Positions 62,189 through 64,000 of a DNA stretch of 64,000 nt are shown here, one piece after another. The position numbers were made by a program, and so were the translations under genes. A model generated the notes under the pieces. That model had not been told where the DNA came from. It did not search any database and saw nothing but the letters and a program-made list of their open reading frames with translations. Location of the stretch: the NCBI GenBank assembly GCA_017475185.1, contig JAFVGB010000002.1:124001-188000 (forward strand), read 5' to 3'. The stretch's first letter is position 1. Each line of letters begins with the position of its first letter. The stretch comes from Clostridia bacterium (GTDB lineage: Bacteria; Bacillota_A; Clostridia; TANB77; CAG-508).

Positions 62189-62212
62189 AAGTTCTATTAT
62201 ATAGTTTATAAT
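62189..62212 (+). promoter_or_regulatory. GTTCTA-type promoter box for the tail sheath gene
   Basis: TAAGTTCTATTATATAGTTT lies 47 nt before the ATG at 62238. The TATATAG following the box is typical of the set. Confidence 0.55.
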
Positions 62213-62237
62213 AAATTTAATAGAGGATTAAAAAGCA

Positions 62238-64000
62238 ATGGCAAATTATCGTTTTCCGGGCGTATATCCAAACATTCGTGACCTCAGTGGTATTGTAACA
62301 ATTAATGCTAGTACTTCTTGTGGTTATGTGGGAGAGGCTCCTTACGGTCCCGTATTTAAACCAACACTTTGCTCCACATTACAAGATTATACTGATCGTT
62401 TTGGTCCATTAAGTTCACAGTACGGCTATGCTGGTTATTCATTGGCCGTTGCTTCTGAGACTATTAATGAACATTATTTTGTTCGTGTAGTAAATACAGG
62501 TTCAGAATTTGATGAAGATCGTTCAAATAATGCAAAATGGGCAGCTGGTGCTATTATGCAGAATAGTTTTGAATATCAAGAAACATCTGAAAGTGGTGAA
62601 ATAGTTTCTAATCGTCCTTATATTCCGGGTTATTTCTATGAAAAAATCGTAGGTGCTCAAAATTTACGTGATTCTGGTTCAGATTCTGGTTTATTTAAAG
62701 ATGATGAAGTTACTCAAGGTATTTCTGATGCTTCCATGATTTTTGCAGCGACTGATCCGAACGCTCGTGATTTTTATGTTACTGTTGAAGATAGTACAAT
62801 TAATGAAAATCTTTCATATAGTATTTTAGATATGACAGTTGTACCTAGTAATGAAGGTATTGAACATTATGCCTTAGTTACTTGCAAAGTTGATGCTGCA
62901 ATGCTTGATGGTGTTGATGTTGGTGATAAAGTTGTAATTTCAAAAGTAACTGATTCTATTTTTAATGGTTTATATGAAATTGAAAGTATGGATGTTGATT
63001 CTGAGAATAAAAATGTAAAATTATTTACATTTACTGTTCCGTTCGGTGATAAAGATCCTTCTGAACATTTAGAGCCTGGTATTGCAAATGCAAGAGCTCG
63101 TATTTATCCAGCAAATAATGAAACAACATTCAGAGTAATTGTTGAAGAAAAAATTGGTCGTGTATTCAGAACATTAGAAGTATATGATTATTGTACATTA
63201 TATCCTGCTCAGGATAATTATGGTAATTCTACCTTCGTTGAAGATGTAATTAATGTTTCTTCTAACTTTATTCAAGTATTTGTTAATACAGATATTACAG
63301 AAAATAATTTTATTATACCGGAATATGCATATCGTGTTAACTTAGAAGGTGGTAATCCTGGTTCTTGGGGTAAAGGTCAATATAATGAAAAGATTGATGC
63401 TTTATGTGATGGTTGGGAATATTTCCGTGATCGTACTCAAGTAAATGTTTCACTTTTAATGAACTCTGGTTATGTAAGTAGATCAAATGTTTCATATCAA
63501 AATAAAATGATTGAAATTGCTGAACATCGTCGTGATTGCTTCTGCTTATTAGATGTTCCTATGACAGATACAGCTTATAGTGATGCTGTTGATTTCCGTC
63601 AAGATATGCAACAATCTACATCTTATCGCGCTGCTTTATGTACTCCATGGGTTAAAACATATGATGCAGCTCAAGGTCGTTCAAACTTCTTAATGTGTCC
63701 ATCAGCATATATTGCTAAAATTATGGGTACAGGTGAACCTTGGATGGCTCCTGCTGGTTTAAATCGTGGTGTATTAAGTTCTACGATTGTTTCTCCTACA
63801 GGATTAACTGATTATTATAATACAATTCAAGGTGGTGTTCTTTATACAGATAATCAAATGAACTGCTTAATTAGAGACGCAGCTGTTGGTTATGTAAGCT
63901 GGGGTCAAAGAACATTACAGAAAAAACCTTCTGCTCTTGATCGTATTAATGTTGCTCGTACAGTAATTTATATCGAAACAGTATTACGTGATGCTGCTAG
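62238..64000 (+). CDS. Tail sheath protein (T4 gp18-like), cut by window edge
   Basis: At least 587 codons, continuing past the end. The start MANYRFPGVYPNIRDLSG is a typical sheath N terminus. Residues near 45-60 (YTDRFGPLSS) and the C-terminal part (SWGQRTLQKKPSALDRINVARTVIYIE) match the gp18 family, whose contractile sheath drives genome injection. GAGGATTAAAAAGCA precedes the ATG. The visible part reaches close to the C-terminal conserved block, so little is probably missing. This confirms a contractile-tail phage. Confidence 0.92.
   Translation, partial: MANYRFPGVYPNIRDLSGIVTINASTSCGYVGEAPYGPVFKPTLCSTLQDYTDRFGPLSSQYGYAGYSLAVASETINEHYFVRVVNTGSEFDEDRSNNAKWAAGAIMQNSFEYQETSESGEIVSNRPYIPGYFYEKIVGAQNLRDSGSDSGLFKDDEVTQGISDASMIFAATDPNARDFYVTVEDSTINENLSYSILDMTVVPSNEGIEHYALVTCKVDAAMLDGVDVGDKVVISKVTDSIFNGLYEIESMDVDSENKNVKLFTFTVPFGDKDPSEHLEPGIANARARIYPANNETTFRVIVEEKIGRVFRTLEVYDYCTLYPAQDNYGNSTFVEDVINVSSNFIQVFVNTDITENNFIIPEYAYRVNLEGGNPGSWGKGQYNEKIDALCDGWEYFRDRTQVNVSLLMNSGYVSRSNVSYQNKMIEIAEHRRDCFCLLDVPMTDTAYSDAVDFRQDMQQSTSYRAALCTPWVKTYDAAQGRSNFLMCPSAYIAKIMGTGEPWMAPAGLNRGVLSSTIVSPTGLTDYYNTIQGGVLYTDNQMNCLIRDAAVGYVSWGQRTLQKKPSALDRINVARTVIYIETVLRDAA

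Noticed and set aside
1..64000. Alternative genetic code (for example TAG reassignment as in some gut megaphages)
   Set aside because: Genes end with TAA, TAG and TGA alike, and ORFs end where homologous domains end.
1..64000. CRISPR arrays, tRNA genes and insertion sequences
   Set aside because: No regular repeat-spacer series, no cloverleaf-like stretch and no transposase-like gene or terminal inverted repeats were seen by eye; a tRNA search program would be decisive.

Overview
The window is a strongly AT-rich piece of a large tailed-phage genome of the contractile-tail (T4-like myovirus) type. The evidence is a probable portal gene running off the left edge, a tail-sheath gene running off the right edge, and T4-type replication/recombination genes between them: gp46/gp47-like SbcCD pair, gp32-like ssDNA-binding protein with the T4 zinc ligand pattern, gp41-like helicase and UvsW-like helicase. 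There are also a probable phage sigma factor, DHFR, GroEL/GroES, a ClpP-like protease and a lysis cassette. The standard stop codons TAA, TAG and TGA all end genes, so recoding is not indicated. A holin plus i-spanin-like and lipoprotein o-spanin-like proteins suggest a host with an outer membrane; the host itself cannot be named.

Layout. 1-8219 (minus strand): portal, five structural or unknown genes, then an operon of ClpP-like protease, metallophosphoesterase, small basic protein, thioredoxin-like protein, GroES and GroEL. 8220-8351: divergent promoter region. 8352-12850 (plus): two large unknown acidic proteins. 12851-13134: non-coding, extremely AT-rich, with a 35-nt perfectly alternating pyrimidine-purine tract. 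13135-21912: DNA metabolism and expression, including a radical-SAM-fold protein whose three cluster cysteines are replaced, gp46, gp47, gp32, an HNH protein, a sigma-like protein and DHFR. 22088-44419: more than 22 kb of tail-fibre and adhesin genes (coiled or collar modules, repeated short motifs, lectin-like sandwiches, BspA-type leucine-rich repeats, a C-type-lectin-like tip, a beta-helix protein). 44527-46428: lysis cassette. 46412-48127: more fibre-type genes. 48273-51369 (minus): the two helicases. 51436-57877: small unknown genes, GIY-YIG and VRR-type nucleases, a SWIM-like zinc protein, a phosphoribosyltransferase-HAD fusion and two family-2 glycosyltransferases. 57982-64000: likely virion genes, a Stealth-like transferase and the tail sheath.

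How it works together. A box reading GTTCTA (sometimes GTTCAA or another TTCTA variant), usually followed by a TATA-like stretch, recurs about twenty times in intergenic gaps. It mostly lies 31-56 nt upstream of first genes of operons, on the strand of the gene. It is probably a phage-specific promoter and may be read by the sigma-like protein at 20306. Strong hairpin-plus-T-run terminators close several units.

Most notable observations: the GTTCTA promoter family; adhesin genes at 27762-41977 whose boundaries fall repeatedly at the same internal point of a folded module; the degenerate radical-SAM protein; the Z-DNA-like tract; and candidate small RNAs.
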